This document shows, piece after piece, positions 1 through 9,269 of a stretch of DNA of 64,000 nucleotides (within the stretch, counting starts at the first letter, position 1; every line of letters starts with the position of its first letter). The position numbers and the translations under genes were made by a program. A model generated the notes under the pieces. That model made no database searches. It was not told where the DNA came from and saw only the letters and a program-made list of their open reading frames with translations. The DNA is taken from NCBI RefSeq assembly GCF_015644665.1, contig NZ_JADOBQ010000002.1:434001-498000 (forward strand), written 5' to 3'. This DNA comes from Roseobacter sp. MH60115 (lineage in GTDB: Bacteria; Pseudomonadota; Alphaproteobacteria; Rhodobacterales; Rhodobacteraceae).

Positions 1-252
1 CCGATTGTCGGTGATGGCAAATACGGTGGCTCCGGGCAGGAAAACATGGGCGATGGCTGGGGCGCGCAGCTGGGTGGCATCATTTCCAAGAAACTGCATC
101 TGCATGCGCGGATGATGCGCTTTGAGCATCCCGAAACACGCAAGACCATCACAGTGACGGCCGATCTGCCGGAGCATATGGCGCAGAGCTGGGAGACCTT
201 CGGTTGGACCGAGGATCTCGCGGCGGAAGACCCCTTTGAGGCCTTGGGATGA
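1..252 (+). CDS. rluC: RluC-type 23S rRNA pseudouridine synthase, C-terminal part
   Basis: Only the 3' end of the gene is in the window; the frame is open from base 1. The fragment starts with PIVGDGKYG, a conserved segment near the end of the RluA/RluC catalytic domain, and continues with an LHAR motif that is typical of the family. Family members convert specific uridines of 23S rRNA to pseudouridine in the cytoplasm. The stop overlaps the next start as ATGA, so the gene is translationally coupled to the HAD phosphatase. The catalytic aspartate lies upstream of the window, so the exact subfamily (RluC rather than another RluA-type enzyme) is inferred. Confidence 0.8.
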   Translation, partial: PIVGDGKYGGSGQENMGDGWGAQLGGIISKKLHLHARMMRFEHPETRKTITVTADLPEHMAQSWETFGWTEDLAAEDPFEALG

Positions 253-923
253 GCGGCGCCTTGCGGCTGGTGATCTTTGATGTGGATGGCACGCTGGTGG
301 ACAGCCAGGGTGACATTCTGGCGGCCATGGGGGAGGCGTTTGACGCGGTTGATCTGCCGCGCCCCTCGCGTGCGACCGTACTGGGCATCGTCGGCCTGTC
401 CCTTGAGGTCGCGATGGCCCGCTTGGCCCCGGAGGCCGATCATGCTCGCATGGTGCAAGCCTACAAGGACGCCTATATGACCCTGCGCGCGAAGACCGGA
501 GCGGCGCAGTCTTCGCCGCTTTATCCCGGTGCCCGTGAGACACTGGAACGCCTACAGTCGGCGCCGGACGTCCTTCTGGGGGTCGCGACAGGCAAATCAA
601 AACGCGGGCTGGACAAGCTGATCGAAGCGCATGCGCTTGAGAATGTCTTCGTCACCCGGCAGGTTGCTGACTTTCACCCGTCCAAGCCACATCCGTCGAT
701 GATCTATCAGGCCATGTCGGACGCCGGTGTCAAACCGCAGGATACGGTGATGATTGGCGATACCAGCTTTGACATGGAAATGGCGGCGGCGGCGGGCGTG
801 TCCGGATTTGGCGTCAGCTGGGGGTATCATCCCGTCTCCGCTCTCTCTGCCGCGCAACTGGTGCTGGACGAGTTTTCCGCCCTTGAGGGCGCGTTACAGG
901 CACTCTGGAGGGCCTCGGCATGA
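249..923 (+). CDS. HAD-superfamily hydrolase, phosphoglycolate-phosphatase-like
   Basis: A 224-residue haloacid-dehalogenase-type phosphatase. Motif I is FDVDGTLVDS with the nucleophile Asp11 and acid/base Asp13; a threonine sits in the ATGKS segment as motif II; the lysine of SKPHP fits motif III; and IGDTSFDMEMA supplies the metal-binding acidic residues of motif IV. The cap is the small helical type seen in Gph/PGP-like enzymes. It overlaps the rluC stop by ATGA, and its own stop overlaps the ATP12 start by ATGA, so the three genes form one transcription unit. The substrate cannot be read from the sequence. Confidence 0.88.
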   Translation: MSGALRLVIFDVDGTLVDSQGDILAAMGEAFDAVDLPRPSRATVLGIVGLSLEVAMARLAPEADHARMVQAYKDAYMTLRAKTGAAQSSPLYPGARETLERLQSAPDVLLGVATGKSKRGLDKLIEAHALENVFVTRQVADFHPSKPHPSMIYQAMSDAGVKPQDTVMIGDTSFDMEMAAAAGVSGFGVSWGYHPVSALSAAQLVLDEFSALEGALQALWRASA

Positions 924-1624
924 GTGAATGGAAGGCCAAGCGGTTCTGGACAGCGGTGGAAATCACCGAAGCACCGGAAGGGTATGGCATCGAACTCGAC
1001 GGGCGCCCCGTGAAAACGCCCGCGAAACGGGCACTTCTCGTGCCCACACGTGGTTTCGCCCAAGCGGTTGCTGCGGAATGGGAGGCGCAGGAAGAGCTCA
1101 TTGAGCCGCAGAACATGCCCTTCACCCGCACCGCCAACGCCGCTCTGGACAAGGTGGCGGTCCAGCATGCGGAGGTTGCGGATATGCTGGCAGCCTACGG
1201 CGATAGCGACCTGCTCTGCTACCGGGCTGAGCAACCTGCGGAACTGGTGGCGCGTCAATCCGAGCGTTGGGATCCGTTGTTGGCATGGGCGGAGCAGGCC
1301 TTGGGCGCGCGACTGGAGGCACGGACGGGTGTGATACATGTGCCGCAGGACGCGCAGGCGCTTGCCGCGCTCAAGGCACGGGTGCACGCCCTGTCTGATT
1401 TCCAGCTCGCGGCCTTCCATGACCTCGTCAGCCTGTCAGGGTCACTGATTCTGGGCTTTGCTGCCACGCAAGATGTGCAAACTATTCAAGCGCTTTGGGA
1501 AATATCCCGTCTCGATGAAATCTGGCAGGCGGAACAATGGGGCAAGGACGACGAAGCAGAGGCCGCCGCGGCCATAAAACAAATGGCATTCGAGCATGCT
1601 AAAACGGTTTTTGATCTCTCATAG
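920..1624 (+). CDS. ATP12-family F1-ATPase assembly chaperone
   Basis: A 234-residue protein that matches the ATP12 family throughout: the N-terminal KRFW...YGIELDGRPVKTPAKR block, the central MPFTRTANAALD block, GDSDLLCYRA, and a helical C-terminal half with DEIWQAEQWG. ATP12 binds the alpha subunit of F1 ATP synthase during assembly in mitochondria and alphaproteobacteria. The start overlaps the HAD gene as ATGA. This gene order is familiar from Rhodobacteraceae. The gene ends the first operon; about 200 noncoding bases follow before aapJ. Confidence 0.9.
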   Translation: MSEWKAKRFWTAVEITEAPEGYGIELDGRPVKTPAKRALLVPTRGFAQAVAAEWEAQEELIEPQNMPFTRTANAALDKVAVQHAEVADMLAAYGDSDLLCYRAEQPAELVARQSERWDPLLAWAEQALGARLEARTGVIHVPQDAQALAALKARVHALSDFQLAAFHDLVSLSGSLILGFAATQDVQTIQALWEISRLDEIWQAEQWGKDDEAEAAAAIKQMAFEHAKTVFDLS

Positions 1625-1698
1625 GGTGAAAAATCTCGCGTACCGTGAGGAAAGCTAAAACATAACGGTAAGACAGGCTGATTTTGCGGCGCCTGCCC

Positions 1699-1731
1699 TT
1701 GACGTTATTGCGTGAATTCGCCCAGTATATC
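1699..1731 (+). promoter_or_regulatory. Possible promoter upstream of aapJ
   Basis: TTGACG at 1699-1704 is a good -35 box. A weak -10 (CAGTAT/AGTATA) follows at 18-19 bases, and a TATATC lies 21 bases away. It sits about 100 bases before the aapJ start in an otherwise gene-free 204-base gap. The -10 is poor, so this is only a candidate. Confidence 0.3.
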
Positions 1732-1828
1732 GCCCACTTGGAAGGTCAAAACTTTCAATATCGCCTCCGGCCTAACATGTGCCGGTCGACCCGCCGTTAA
1801 ACTGGCGGAAAATCAGGAAGAGGTAAAA

Positions 1829-2845
1829 ATGAAAAAATCAGTAATCCTTGGCGCGCTAACCGTCGCTGGCCTGTCGGCCGGTGCTGCGGCCGCTGGTACG
1901 TTGGACGACGTCAAAGCGCGCGGCAAACTCAACTGCGGCGTGACCACAGGTCTCGTGGGCTTCGCGGCACCGGATGCGAACGGCGAATGGAAAGGCTTTG
2001 ACGTTGCAGTATGCCGCGCGATTGCCGCCGCTGTTCTGAACGATCCGACAGCTGTCGAATTCGTACCGACAACGGGTAAAACACGTTTCACGGCGCTTGC
2101 GTCCGGTGAAATCGACGTTCTGGCACGGAACACCACCTGGACCTTCAGCCGCGATGTTGACCTCAAGTTCACCTTCGTGGGCGTGAACTACTATGATGGT
2201 CAGGGCTTTATGGTGCCAAAAGCACTGGGTGTGTCCTCGGCCAAAGATCTCGACGGCGCGACCGTCTGCATCCAGACCGGTACGACAACCGAGTTGAACC
2301 TCGCGGACTTCTTCCGCGCCAATAACATCAACTACGAGCCGGTGCCGATCGAAACCAACGCCGAAGCGCAGCAGCAGTACCTTGCAGGTGCCTGCGACGT
2401 CTACACAACAGACGCCTCCGGCCTGGCCGCGACACGTGCGACATTCGAAGCACCGGGCGACCACGTCCTGCTGCCCGAGATCATCTCCAAAGAGCCGCTC
2501 GGCCCGCTTGTACGCCACGGCGACGACGAATGGGGTGACGTGGTGCGCTGGACGCTGAACGCGCTGATCACGGCAGAAGAGCTGGGCGTGACATCGGCCA
2601 ACGTGAACGAGATGGCCGCAAACACCGGCAACCCCGAAGTGGCACGCCTGCTGGGCACCGAAGGCACGCTGGGTGAAATGCTCGGTCTGGACGCCGAGTG
2701 GTCCAAGCGCGCGATTGCCGCCGGCGGTAACTACGGTGAAGTCTTTGCCAAAAACATCGGTGAAGAAACGCCAATCGGACTGGCACGCGGGCTGAACGCC
2801 CAGTGGACAGACGGTGGTCTGATCTACTCGCCACCGTTCCGCTAA
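1829..2845 (+). CDS. aapJ: General L-amino acid ABC transporter, substrate-binding protein AapJ
   Basis: Periplasmic solute-binding protein of 338 residues for broad-specificity L-amino-acid uptake. I chose the start at 1829 because AGGAAGAGG precedes it and because it gives a normal signal peptide (MKKSVILGALTVAG, cleavage after about residue 22); an earlier in-frame start at 1712 would hide the signal sequence. The mature protein starts GTLDDVKARGKLNCGV and keeps the SBP family 3 blocks GFDVAVCRAIAAAV and ARNTTWTFSRD. The gene is followed by a strong hairpin and then by aapQ, aapM and aapP. Confidence 0.95.
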   Translation: MKKSVILGALTVAGLSAGAAAAGTLDDVKARGKLNCGVTTGLVGFAAPDANGEWKGFDVAVCRAIAAAVLNDPTAVEFVPTTGKTRFTALASGEIDVLARNTTWTFSRDVDLKFTFVGVNYYDGQGFMVPKALGVSSAKDLDGATVCIQTGTTTELNLADFFRANNINYEPVPIETNAEAQQQYLAGACDVYTTDASGLAATRATFEAPGDHVLLPEIISKEPLGPLVRHGDDEWGDVVRWTLNALITAEELGVTSANVNEMAANTGNPEVARLLGTEGTLGEMLGLDAEWSKRAIAAGGNYGEVFAKNIGEETPIGLARGLNAQWTDGGLIYSPPFR

Positions 2846-2859
2846 GAACGACACGGACA

Positions 2860-2890
2860 AGGGCGCAGGGACCAACCTGCGCCCTTTCCT
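2860..2890 (+). terminator. Hairpin terminator or attenuator between aapJ and aapQ
   Basis: A perfect 10-bp stem (AGGGCGCAGG with CCTGCGCCCT, 2860-2869 and 2876-2885) with a six-base loop is followed by TTCCTT. It lies 15 bases after the aapJ stop. Such hairpins after a binding-protein gene usually stop most transcripts, so the binding protein is made in excess over the membrane subunits. Confidence 0.75.
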
Positions 2891-2978
2891 TATGACGACC
2901 CATAAAACGACAACCCGGTCACAGAGACGCAGCAAGCGTCCGTAAAAACCAAAGGCCGGAACCACGGGGAAAAACTCA

Positions 2979-4193
2979 ATGACGACACTGACGGACCCAC
3001 CACGGGAGTCCTTCCGCCTGTCTATGCTGATCAATGACACGCGGTATCGGTCACTCACGTTCCAGGCGATTGCGCTGCTGGTCTTGATCATCGCATTTGC
3101 GTATTTGACGAATAATCTGCTCACCAACCTCGCGGCGGCCGGATTGAACATTGCCTATGATTTCCTGGGCACGCCGGCGGGCTACGATATCAACCAGACG
3201 CTTGTGGAATACGACAGCCAGTCGAGCCACGCGCGCGCGGCCGTTGTCGGTATTCTGAACACGCTGTTGGTGGCCTTCCTGGCCTGTATCACCGCGACCG
3301 TCTTTGGCGTGATCGCCGGGGTGCTGCGCCTGTCCAACAACTGGCTGGTCAGCAAGTTGATGGCCTTCTACGTCGAGATTTTCCGCAACATCCCCGTGCT
3401 GATCTGGATCATCATCATCTTCACGATCATGACCGCTGTGCTGCCGGGGCCGCGTGAATTCCGCGGCGACAATCCAACGTCTTCAATGTTCCTTGATCTT
3501 TTTGCCTTTACCAACCGGGGTATCTACATTCCCGCCCCCGTCTGGGGCCCGGGCTCCATGGTGGTGGTCGCAACCTTCATCGCGTCGGTGATCGGCGTCA
3601 TCGCCTACCGCCGCTATGCGACAAACCTGCTCTACTCCACCGGGCGTCTGCTGCCCATGGGCTGGCCAAGCCTTGCGATCTTCTTCGTGCCGACCATCCT
3701 GATGTTCTACATCCTCGGGCGCCCGATCGGGCTCGATATCCCCGAGCTGCGTGGCTTCAATTTCCAGGGCGGCATCAAGGTCGGTGGTCCGCTGATCGCA
3801 CTGTGGTTTGCTTTGTCGATCTACACCGGTGCCTTCATCGCTGAGAACGTGCGCGCGGGTATCCAGGCGGTCAGCAAGGGCCAGACCGAGGCCGCCTCCG
3901 CACTAGGATTGCGCCCCGGTCGCGTGATGAACCTTGTGGTGCTGCCACAGGCGCTGCGCGTCATCATTCCGCCACTGATCTCGCAATATCTCAACATCAC
4001 CAAGAACTCCTCGCTGGCGATTGCCGTGGGCTACGCCGATATCACCGCGACGCTGGGCGGCATCACGCTGAACCAGACGGGCCGCGCCATTGAATGCGTG
4101 CTCCTGCTGATGCTGTTCTACCTCACGATCTCCCTGTCGATTTCGGCGATCATGAACGTCTACAACAACTCCGTTAAGCTGAAGGAGCGCTGA
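2979..4193 (+). CDS. aapQ: General L-amino acid ABC transporter, permease AapQ
   Basis: A 404-residue inner-membrane permease of the HisMQ type. It has an N-terminal membrane segment near residues 25-45, a long periplasmic insert typical of AapQ, and several further membrane helices. The EAA loop that contacts the ATPase reads ENVRAGIQAVSKGQTEAASALGL in outline (about residues 289-311), followed by LPQALRVIIPPL. It lies between aapJ and aapM, five bases before aapM, so it pairs with AapM to form the channel. Confidence 0.94.
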   Translation: MTTLTDPPRESFRLSMLINDTRYRSLTFQAIALLVLIIAFAYLTNNLLTNLAAAGLNIAYDFLGTPAGYDINQTLVEYDSQSSHARAAVVGILNTLLVAFLACITATVFGVIAGVLRLSNNWLVSKLMAFYVEIFRNIPVLIWIIIIFTIMTAVLPGPREFRGDNPTSSMFLDLFAFTNRGIYIPAPVWGPGSMVVVATFIASVIGVIAYRRYATNLLYSTGRLLPMGWPSLAIFFVPTILMFYILGRPIGLDIPELRGFNFQGGIKVGGPLIALWFALSIYTGAFIAENVRAGIQAVSKGQTEAASALGLRPGRVMNLVVLPQALRVIIPPLISQYLNITKNSSLAIAVGYADITATLGGITLNQTGRAIECVLLLMLFYLTISLSISAIMNVYNNSVKLKER

Positions 4194-4198
4194 GGCCC

Positions 4199-5497
4199 AT
4201 GTCAGATACACATGCCCAAACCGTCGCCTTCGTGCGTGATACGGAAATCCCATCGGCCCCGCCGCCCTATGCCGCGACGGGCCCGGTCAAATGGATGCGC
4301 GAGAATCTTTTTGCAACGCCCGCAAATGCGGTGCTTACCCTGCTCGCGCTTTACGCCATCTACCTCATCCTCGCGCCCACGCTGCCGTGGATCCTGAACG
4401 GCGTCTGGAGCGCCAACAGCCTCGCGGAATGCCGCGAGATCCTGCAGGGCGCGACGGGTGCCTGTTTTGCGGTGCTGACCGAACGCTGGCCGCAACTGCT
4501 CTTTGGCTTCAAGTATCCGTCGGACCTTTACTGGCGTCCGACACTGGCATTCGTGCTGCTGTTCGTCGCTGTCGCGCCGGTGTTGTTCTTTGATCTGCCG
4601 CGCAAGCTGCTGATCTTCACCGGCTTGTTCCCCTTCATCGCCTACTATCTGATCTGGGGTGGCACCATCTTCGTGCCGATCCTGGCACTTGTCGGCTGTA
4701 TCGGCGGCTTTGCCGTCTACCAACGGTTTGTGACGGGCAGCTTTGCTGCAGGTTTCTTCGGCGGTATCGCGGCGGCTTTGGCGATCTGGTACATCGGCGG
4801 CCTGCTGATCCCGGCAGGGGCCTCGAACAATGCCATGCTGACACCGGTGCCCAGCCGCGATCTCGGTGGTTTCATGCTCAATATGATGCTGGGGGTCACC
4901 TGCGTGTCGCTGTCGATCCCCATCGGCATTGCGCTGGCGCTGGGGCGCCAGTCCAGCATGCCGTTGATCAAGGTGGTCTGTGTTGTCTTCATCGAGTTCA
5001 TTCGCGGCGTGCCGCTGATCACGTTGCTCTTCGTGGCCTCGGTGATGCTCAGCTACTTCTTCCCGCCGGAATCCAGTGTCGACCTGTTCCTGCGCGTGGT
5101 GATCATGATCACCATGTTCTCGGCGGCCTATATCGCCGAGGTGATCCGGGGCGGTCTTGCTGCTTTGCCCAAAGGGCAGTATGAGGCGGCGGACAGCCTG
5201 GGGCTCGATTACCCGCAGGCAATGCGGCTGATCATCCTGCCGCAGGCGCTGAAGATTTCCATCCCCGGCATCGTGAACGTGGCCGTGGGCCTCTTCAAGG
5301 ATACCACGCTGGTCTCGGTGATCTCCATGTTCGACCTCGTCGGCATGATCCGCGGCCCGATCCTCGCCTCGACCGAATGGAACGGCGTCTACTGGGAACT
5401 GCTGGGCTTTGCGGCACTCCTGTTCTTCGTCGTCTGCTACGGCATCTCGCAATACTCACAATGGCTCGAACGTCGCCTTGCGACCGACCACCGTTAA
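4199..5497 (+). CDS. aapM: General L-amino acid ABC transporter, permease AapM
   Basis: Second permease of the Aap system, 432 residues. It is longer than most HisM-type permeases because of extra N-terminal membrane segments, as is usual for AapM. The EAA loop is EVIRGGLAALPKGQYEAAD followed by SLGLDYPQAM and ILPQALKISIPGIVN. It starts five bases after aapQ, and aapP follows after 53 bases. With AapQ it should form the heterodimeric membrane channel. Confidence 0.94.
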   Translation: MSDTHAQTVAFVRDTEIPSAPPPYAATGPVKWMRENLFATPANAVLTLLALYAIYLILAPTLPWILNGVWSANSLAECREILQGATGACFAVLTERWPQLLFGFKYPSDLYWRPTLAFVLLFVAVAPVLFFDLPRKLLIFTGLFPFIAYYLIWGGTIFVPILALVGCIGGFAVYQRFVTGSFAAGFFGGIAAALAIWYIGGLLIPAGASNNAMLTPVPSRDLGGFMLNMMLGVTCVSLSIPIGIALALGRQSSMPLIKVVCVVFIEFIRGVPLITLLFVASVMLSYFFPPESSVDLFLRVVIMITMFSAAYIAEVIRGGLAALPKGQYEAADSLGLDYPQAMRLIILPQALKISIPGIVNVAVGLFKDTTLVSVISMFDLVGMIRGPILASTEWNGVYWELLGFAALLFFVVCYGISQYSQWLERRLATDHR

Positions 5498-5550
5498 TCT
5501 TCCCGCACCTCGCGAAAGCGGCAGGGAAATAGAAAAGAAAGGCCTGACCA

Positions 5551-6321
5551 ATGGCTGAACACGCAACTCAAATGCAGGTCTCGGATGAGATCGCCATCAC
5601 CATCTCGAAGATGAACAAGTGGTACGGCACATTCCACGTGCTGCGCGACATCGACCTCACGGTCAACCGCGGCGAACGTATTGTCATCTGCGGGCCCTCG
5701 GGCTCGGGGAAATCCACGCTCATCCGCTGCATCAACGCGCTGGAAGAGCACCAGCAGGGCTCTATCGAAGTGGACGGCACGCTCTTGTCGTCGGATCTCA
5801 AGAACATCGACAAGATCCGCTCGGAGGTGGGCATGTGCTTTCAGCACTTCAACCTCTTCCCGCATCTGACGATCCTGGAGAACTGCACACTGGCGCCGAT
5901 CTGGGTGCGCAAAACACCCAAGAAGGAAGCCGAAGAGACGGCGATGCACTTCCTTGAGAAGGTCAAAATCCCCGATCAGGCGATGAAGTATCCCGGTCAA
6001 CTCTCGGGCGGTCAGCAGCAGCGGGTGGCGATTGCGCGCAGCCTGTGCATGCGCCCGCGCATCATGCTCTTTGACGAGCCAACTTCGGCGCTGGATCCGG
6101 AGATGATTAAGGAGGTGCTCGACACGATGATCGAGCTCGCCGAAGAGGGCATGACCATGCTCTGCGTGACCCATGAGATGGGCTTTGCGCGGCAGGTGGC
6201 GAACCGCGTCATCTTCATGGACGCAGGGCAAATCGTGGAGCAGAACGAGCCAGAGGCCTTCTTCAACAACCCGCAAAGCCCGCGCACACAGCTGTTCCTC
6301 AGCCAGATCCTGGGCCATTAA
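5551..6321 (+). CDS. aapP: General L-amino acid ABC transporter, ATP-binding protein AapP
   Basis: A 256-residue ABC ATPase of the GlnQ/HisP class. Visible motifs are Walker [10 protein letters not shown], the Q-loop in [13 protein letters not shown], the signature LSGGQQQR, Walker [15 protein letters not shown] and the switch histidine in CVTHEMGFA. It is the last gene of aapJQMP and energises AapQM on the cytoplasmic face. A weak hairpin follows before the convergent sixA-like gene. Confidence 0.96.
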   Translation: MAEHATQMQVSDEIAITISKMNKWYGTFHVLRDIDLTVNRGERIVICGPSGSGKSTLIRCINALEEHQQGSIEVDGTLLSSDLKNIDKIRSEVGMCFQHFNLFPHLTILENCTLAPIWVRKTPKKEAEETAMHFLEKVKIPDQAMKYPGQLSGGQQQRVAIARSLCMRPRIMLFDEPTSALDPEMIKEVLDTMIELAEEGMTMLCVTHEMGFARQVANRVIFMDAGQIVEQNEPEAFFNNPQSPRTQLFLSQILGH

Positions 6322-6325
6322 CAGG

Positions 6326-6352
6326 TAGGGTGGGCTTTCAGGCCACCTTTAC
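6326..6352. terminator. Possible bidirectional terminator between aapP and the sixA-like gene
   Basis: GGTGGGC and GGCCACC, separated by TTTCA, can form a short imperfect stem between the convergent stops, with a short T run on the plus side. It is weak and was judged by eye. Confidence 0.35.
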
Positions 6353-6843
6353 ACCAGCTCCCGCGGGATCACGAAATCAATCGGCTGGCCCTGGTGCCAG
6401 CCGATTTGCTTCCACGCCTCAGCATCGAAATCGACAACCAGGGTCGCCCCGGTCGGATAGTCGGCAAACCGGTCGTGCTGTGGCGGCGCCTTGACGATCC
6501 GCTCGGCCATCTCCGCAATACCCGCATTGTGACCCAGCATGAGGACACACTGCCCCGTCGCTGTGCGCAAGACATCCAGCATGATCTCAGGTTCAGCCAT
6601 ATAGAGCGCACGGGTGAAGGTGATCGGTGTTTCATCTGGCAACGCCAGCCCTACACAGGTCTGCCCTGTCCGCTCGGAGGAAGAACTCAGCACCTGATCC
6701 GGCTGGTATCCCGTCCTGCGCAGCCAACCCCCCAAGGCTTTGGCAGAGGCCACCCCGCGCTTGTTCAACGGGCGGTCGTGATCGCCCAGATGCGGATGGT
6801 TCCAGTCCGATTTCGCGTGACGCATGAGGATCAGTCTGAGCAC
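6349..6843 (-). CDS. SixA-like histidine phosphatase
   Basis: A 164-residue branch of the histidine phosphatase superfamily. The catalytic RHAK motif is near the N terminus (His9) and a second histidine is in LGHNAGI. The size and the RHAKSDW signature fit the SixA group, which dephosphorylates phosphohistidine or small phosphoesters. I take the GTG at 6843 as start: AAAGGA lies just upstream, and the preceding gene ends at 6848, so the longer open frame would run far into its neighbour. The gene is coupled to the Fe-S protein gene upstream. Confidence 0.8.
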   Translation of the reverse strand: MLRLILMRHAKSDWNHPHLGDHDRPLNKRGVASAKALGGWLRRTGYQPDQVLSSSSERTGQTCVGLALPDETPITFTRALYMAEPEIMLDVLRTATGQCVLMLGHNAGIAEMAERIVKAPPQHDRFADYPTGATLVVDFDAEAWKQIGWHQGQPIDFVIPRELV

Positions 6844-6847
6844 GGGG

Positions 6848-7498
6848 TCATCCTTTGAAGGCCGCCATATGGAAGGCCGATTGTGCCGGGGCGCGGCCAA
6901 AGCGCTGCGAAACGGGGCAAGCGCGCCGAACCCTGCACCCTTGCATCATGCAATCCTGGCCCCGGTCCGTTTCCAGATAGCTTTTGCATACCGGTACATC
7001 GTAGGCACGCGTGGCCGCAAGGGCGTCAACCGGACAGGCGGTTGTGCAGGGTTGATCGGAACAGCTGTCGCATGGGCTTGGTGCGACAGCGGCGGGGATG
7101 TCTAACACCGCGTCGATCCACAGCGCCCCGCGGATGGAGATCATCAGCCCGGCGTCGTCATGGATCATCATGCCGGTCGGGCTTTGAAAGAAGCGTCCCG
7201 TCTCCAACGACCAACGGATGAAGGGTGCGTAGGGGGGACCATCAGAGGGGAAAACCGCCGCGCCACCCAGTGTCTGTGCGATCTCTCCGATCACACGCTT
7301 TGACCACCGATCCAGCGGGTCCGGCCGGGTGTCGCGGTACTCCGCAGCGGACGTGAAATGTGCCCAGCACTTTTGGCCAGCTCCCAACAGCACCAGCGTT
7401 TCTCCGGCATCGTCGATGTCAGACCGTGTTCCATGTCTCGCACCCATGACAAAGAGCCCGAAGGGCGCTGCCAGTCTTGAGATATCCTCCAGGGTCAT
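6848..7498 (-). CDS. 4Fe-4S ferredoxin-like protein of unknown role
   Basis: A 216-residue protein. Its C-terminal third holds two cysteine clusters: CDSC, QPC, TACPVDAL (C-x2-C-x4-C-x3-CP) and a second group CMMQGCRVRRACPV. This resembles the iron-sulfur part of QueG-type proteins but with altered spacing, and no cobalamin-binding domain is evident. The N-terminal two thirds resemble nothing I can name. The start at 7498 forms an ATGA overlap with the desaturase-like gene and has AGGAA just upstream. It probably works in the cytoplasm with an electron donor that cannot be identified here. Confidence 0.65.
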   Translation of the reverse strand: MTLEDISRLAAPFGLFVMGARHGTRSDIDDAGETLVLLGAGQKCWAHFTSAAEYRDTRPDPLDRWSKRVIGEIAQTLGGAAVFPSDGPPYAPFIRWSLETGRFFQSPTGMMIHDDAGLMISIRGALWIDAVLDIPAAVAPSPCDSCSDQPCTTACPVDALAATRAYDVPVCKSYLETDRGQDCMMQGCRVRRACPVSQRFGRAPAQSAFHMAAFKG

Positions 7499-8298
7499 TT
7501 CCTGGCAAAGGGCAGGGCGATGGACCATCCGAACCGGCTGGGCCGGTCATCCTGCCACTCCAGCCCAACTTCCATGTCATCATGCCCGGCCGCTGGTTGC
7601 GCGATATAGGTGCCGAACATCTGGTCCCAGATTGACAGAGCAAAGCCATAGTTGCTGTCGTGCTCGGAACGATGCACGGAATGATGCACCCGGTGCATAT
7701 CCGGCGTGACCAGCAGGCGCCGCACCATCGCATCAAGCCAGAGCGGCAGCCGGATATTGGCATGGTTGAACATCGCCGTGCCGTTCAGCAGGATCTCGAA
7801 AAGGATGACGGCAATGGCTGCCGGACCTAGCAGGTAGACCAGCCCGATTTTCAACACCATGGAGAGGGCAATCTCCACCGGGTGAAACCGGATTGCCGTG
7901 GTGACATCCATATCCACATCCGCATGGTGCACGCGGTGCAAGCGCCACAAGATCGGCACCTTATGGGTGATCAGATGCTGCAGCCAGATTGCAAAATCGA
8001 GCACCAGAATGGCGATGCCGATCTCCAACCAGCCCGGCCAGCCAAGCGCATTGAACAGACCCCAGCCCTGCGCCTGCGCATCCAGGGCAGCCCCGACGGC
8101 AAGCAGCGGCATCGCAAAAGCCATCGCCCGCAGGGTCAGCGTGTTGGCGATGGTGATGCCCCAGTTCGTGGTCCAGCGCCGACGCCTTGTCTGGCTTCGG
8201 ACACGCCGCGGTGCCAGTGCCTCAAGCGTGGCCAGAACGGCGAAGAGGCCCAGAAAGATGCTCAGGCGGATGACAACTTCGTTTTCCATGGCACACAT
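7495..8298 (-). CDS. Sterol desaturase / fatty acid hydroxylase family membrane protein
   Basis: A 267-residue integral membrane protein with the histidine clusters of the di-iron hydroxylase family: QHLITH, HRVHH (about residues 119-123) and a later HRVHHS. Several hydrophobic segments surround them. Members hydroxylate or desaturate lipid substrates in the membrane using oxygen; the substrate cannot be told here. Its stop overlaps the Fe-S protein gene as ATGA, which raises the possibility that the ferredoxin-like protein supplies electrons. An alternative start is three codons in, at 8289. Confidence 0.82.
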   Translation of the reverse strand: MCAMENEVVIRLSIFLGLFAVLATLEALAPRRVRSQTRRRRWTTNWGITIANTLTLRAMAFAMPLLAVGAALDAQAQGWGLFNALGWPGWLEIGIAILVLDFAIWLQHLITHKVPILWRLHRVHHADVDMDVTTAIRFHPVEIALSMVLKIGLVYLLGPAAIAVILFEILLNGTAMFNHANIRLPLWLDAMVRRLLVTPDMHRVHHSVHRSEHDSNYGFALSIWDQMFGTYIAQPAAGHDDMEVGLEWQDDRPSRFGWSIALPFARK

Positions 8299-8346
8299 GT
8301 ACTGCAGCGCACGGTCCAGACCAAGCGACAGCTTGACACATCTGCG

Positions 8347-9210
8347 TTAGCCCGCGCGGATGATCGACCCCGCGCCATGCTCGGTAAAAAGCTCCAGCAG
8401 GCAGGCATTGGGCGCACGCCCATCGAGGATGACCGCCGCCCGGACGCCGCCCTCGATGGCTTCCAATGCGGTCTCCGTCTTGGGGATCATGCCGCCGGCG
8501 ATGGTACCGGCGCTGGTCATCTCGCGGATCTGGTCGGCGCTGAGCTCGGTCACCACCTCGCCGCTTTCGTTTTTCACGCCTGCGACATCGGTGAGCAGCA
8601 AGAGCCGGTCGGCCTTGAGTGCGGCGGCCACGGCGCCCGCCGCCGTATCGCCGTTGATGTTGAAGGTTTCGCCCTCCCGACCCATGCCAAGCGGCGCGAT
8701 GACCGGGATGTATTCCTTTTCCGTCAGATCGCGCAGCAGCCTTGGATTGACCTCTTGCGGCGCGCCGACAAACCCTAAATCCGGGTCCGCCTGCGTGCAG
8801 GTGATCATTCCCGCATCCTTGCCCGACAGCCCCACGGCGCGCCCGCCCTGACGGTTAATCGCCTGCACGATTCGCTTGTTCACGAGACCGGCGAGCACCA
8901 TTTCCACCACGTCCATGGTGGCCGCATCTGTGACCCGCTTGCCGTTCACGAAGTCCGATTTGATCTGGAGCTTTTCCAGCATCGCATTGATCATCGGCCC
9001 GCCGCCATGCACGATCACCGGGTTCACGCCGACCTGCCGCATCAAGACGACGTCACGCGCAAACTCTTCCATCGCGGCATCGCTGCCCATGGCGTGACCA
9101 CCGAGTTTGATCACCACCGTCGCATTGGCATAGCGCTGCAGGTACGGCAGGGCCTTGTTGAGGGTGCTTGCGGTTGCGATCCAGTCACGGTTCATGTCTT
9201 GGGTCTTCAT
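8347..9210 (-). CDS. argB: Acetylglutamate kinase
   Basis: A 287-residue ArgB, the second enzyme of arginine biosynthesis, which phosphorylates N-acetylglutamate in the cytoplasm. Diagnostic blocks are the N-terminal [45 protein letters not shown] and [11 protein letters not shown]. The length matches the family. It follows engB on the same strand after 59 bases, an order common in Rhodobacteraceae. Confidence 0.95.
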   Translation of the reverse strand: MKTQDMNRDWIATASTLNKALPYLQRYANATVVIKLGGHAMGSDAAMEEFARDVVLMRQVGVNPVIVHGGGPMINAMLEKLQIKSDFVNGKRVTDAATMDVVEMVLAGLVNKRIVQAINRQGGRAVGLSGKDAGMITCTQADPDLGFVGAPQEVNPRLLRDLTEKEYIPVIAPLGMGREGETFNINGDTAAGAVAAALKADRLLLLTDVAGVKNESGEVVTELSADQIREMTSAGTIAGGMIPKTETALEAIEGGVRAAVILDGRAPNACLLELFTEHGAGSIIRAG

Positions 9211-9269
9211 CTTTGGGCCATCCGTTGCGGCGTTATGATCGCGTGCCCGCCGTCGCGCAAGGGGCCCGT

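Noticed and set aside
1856-3151. Long open frame (431 codons) antisense to aapJ
   Set aside because: It mirrors the codon bias of a GC-rich gene, has no family signature, and aapJ is certain.
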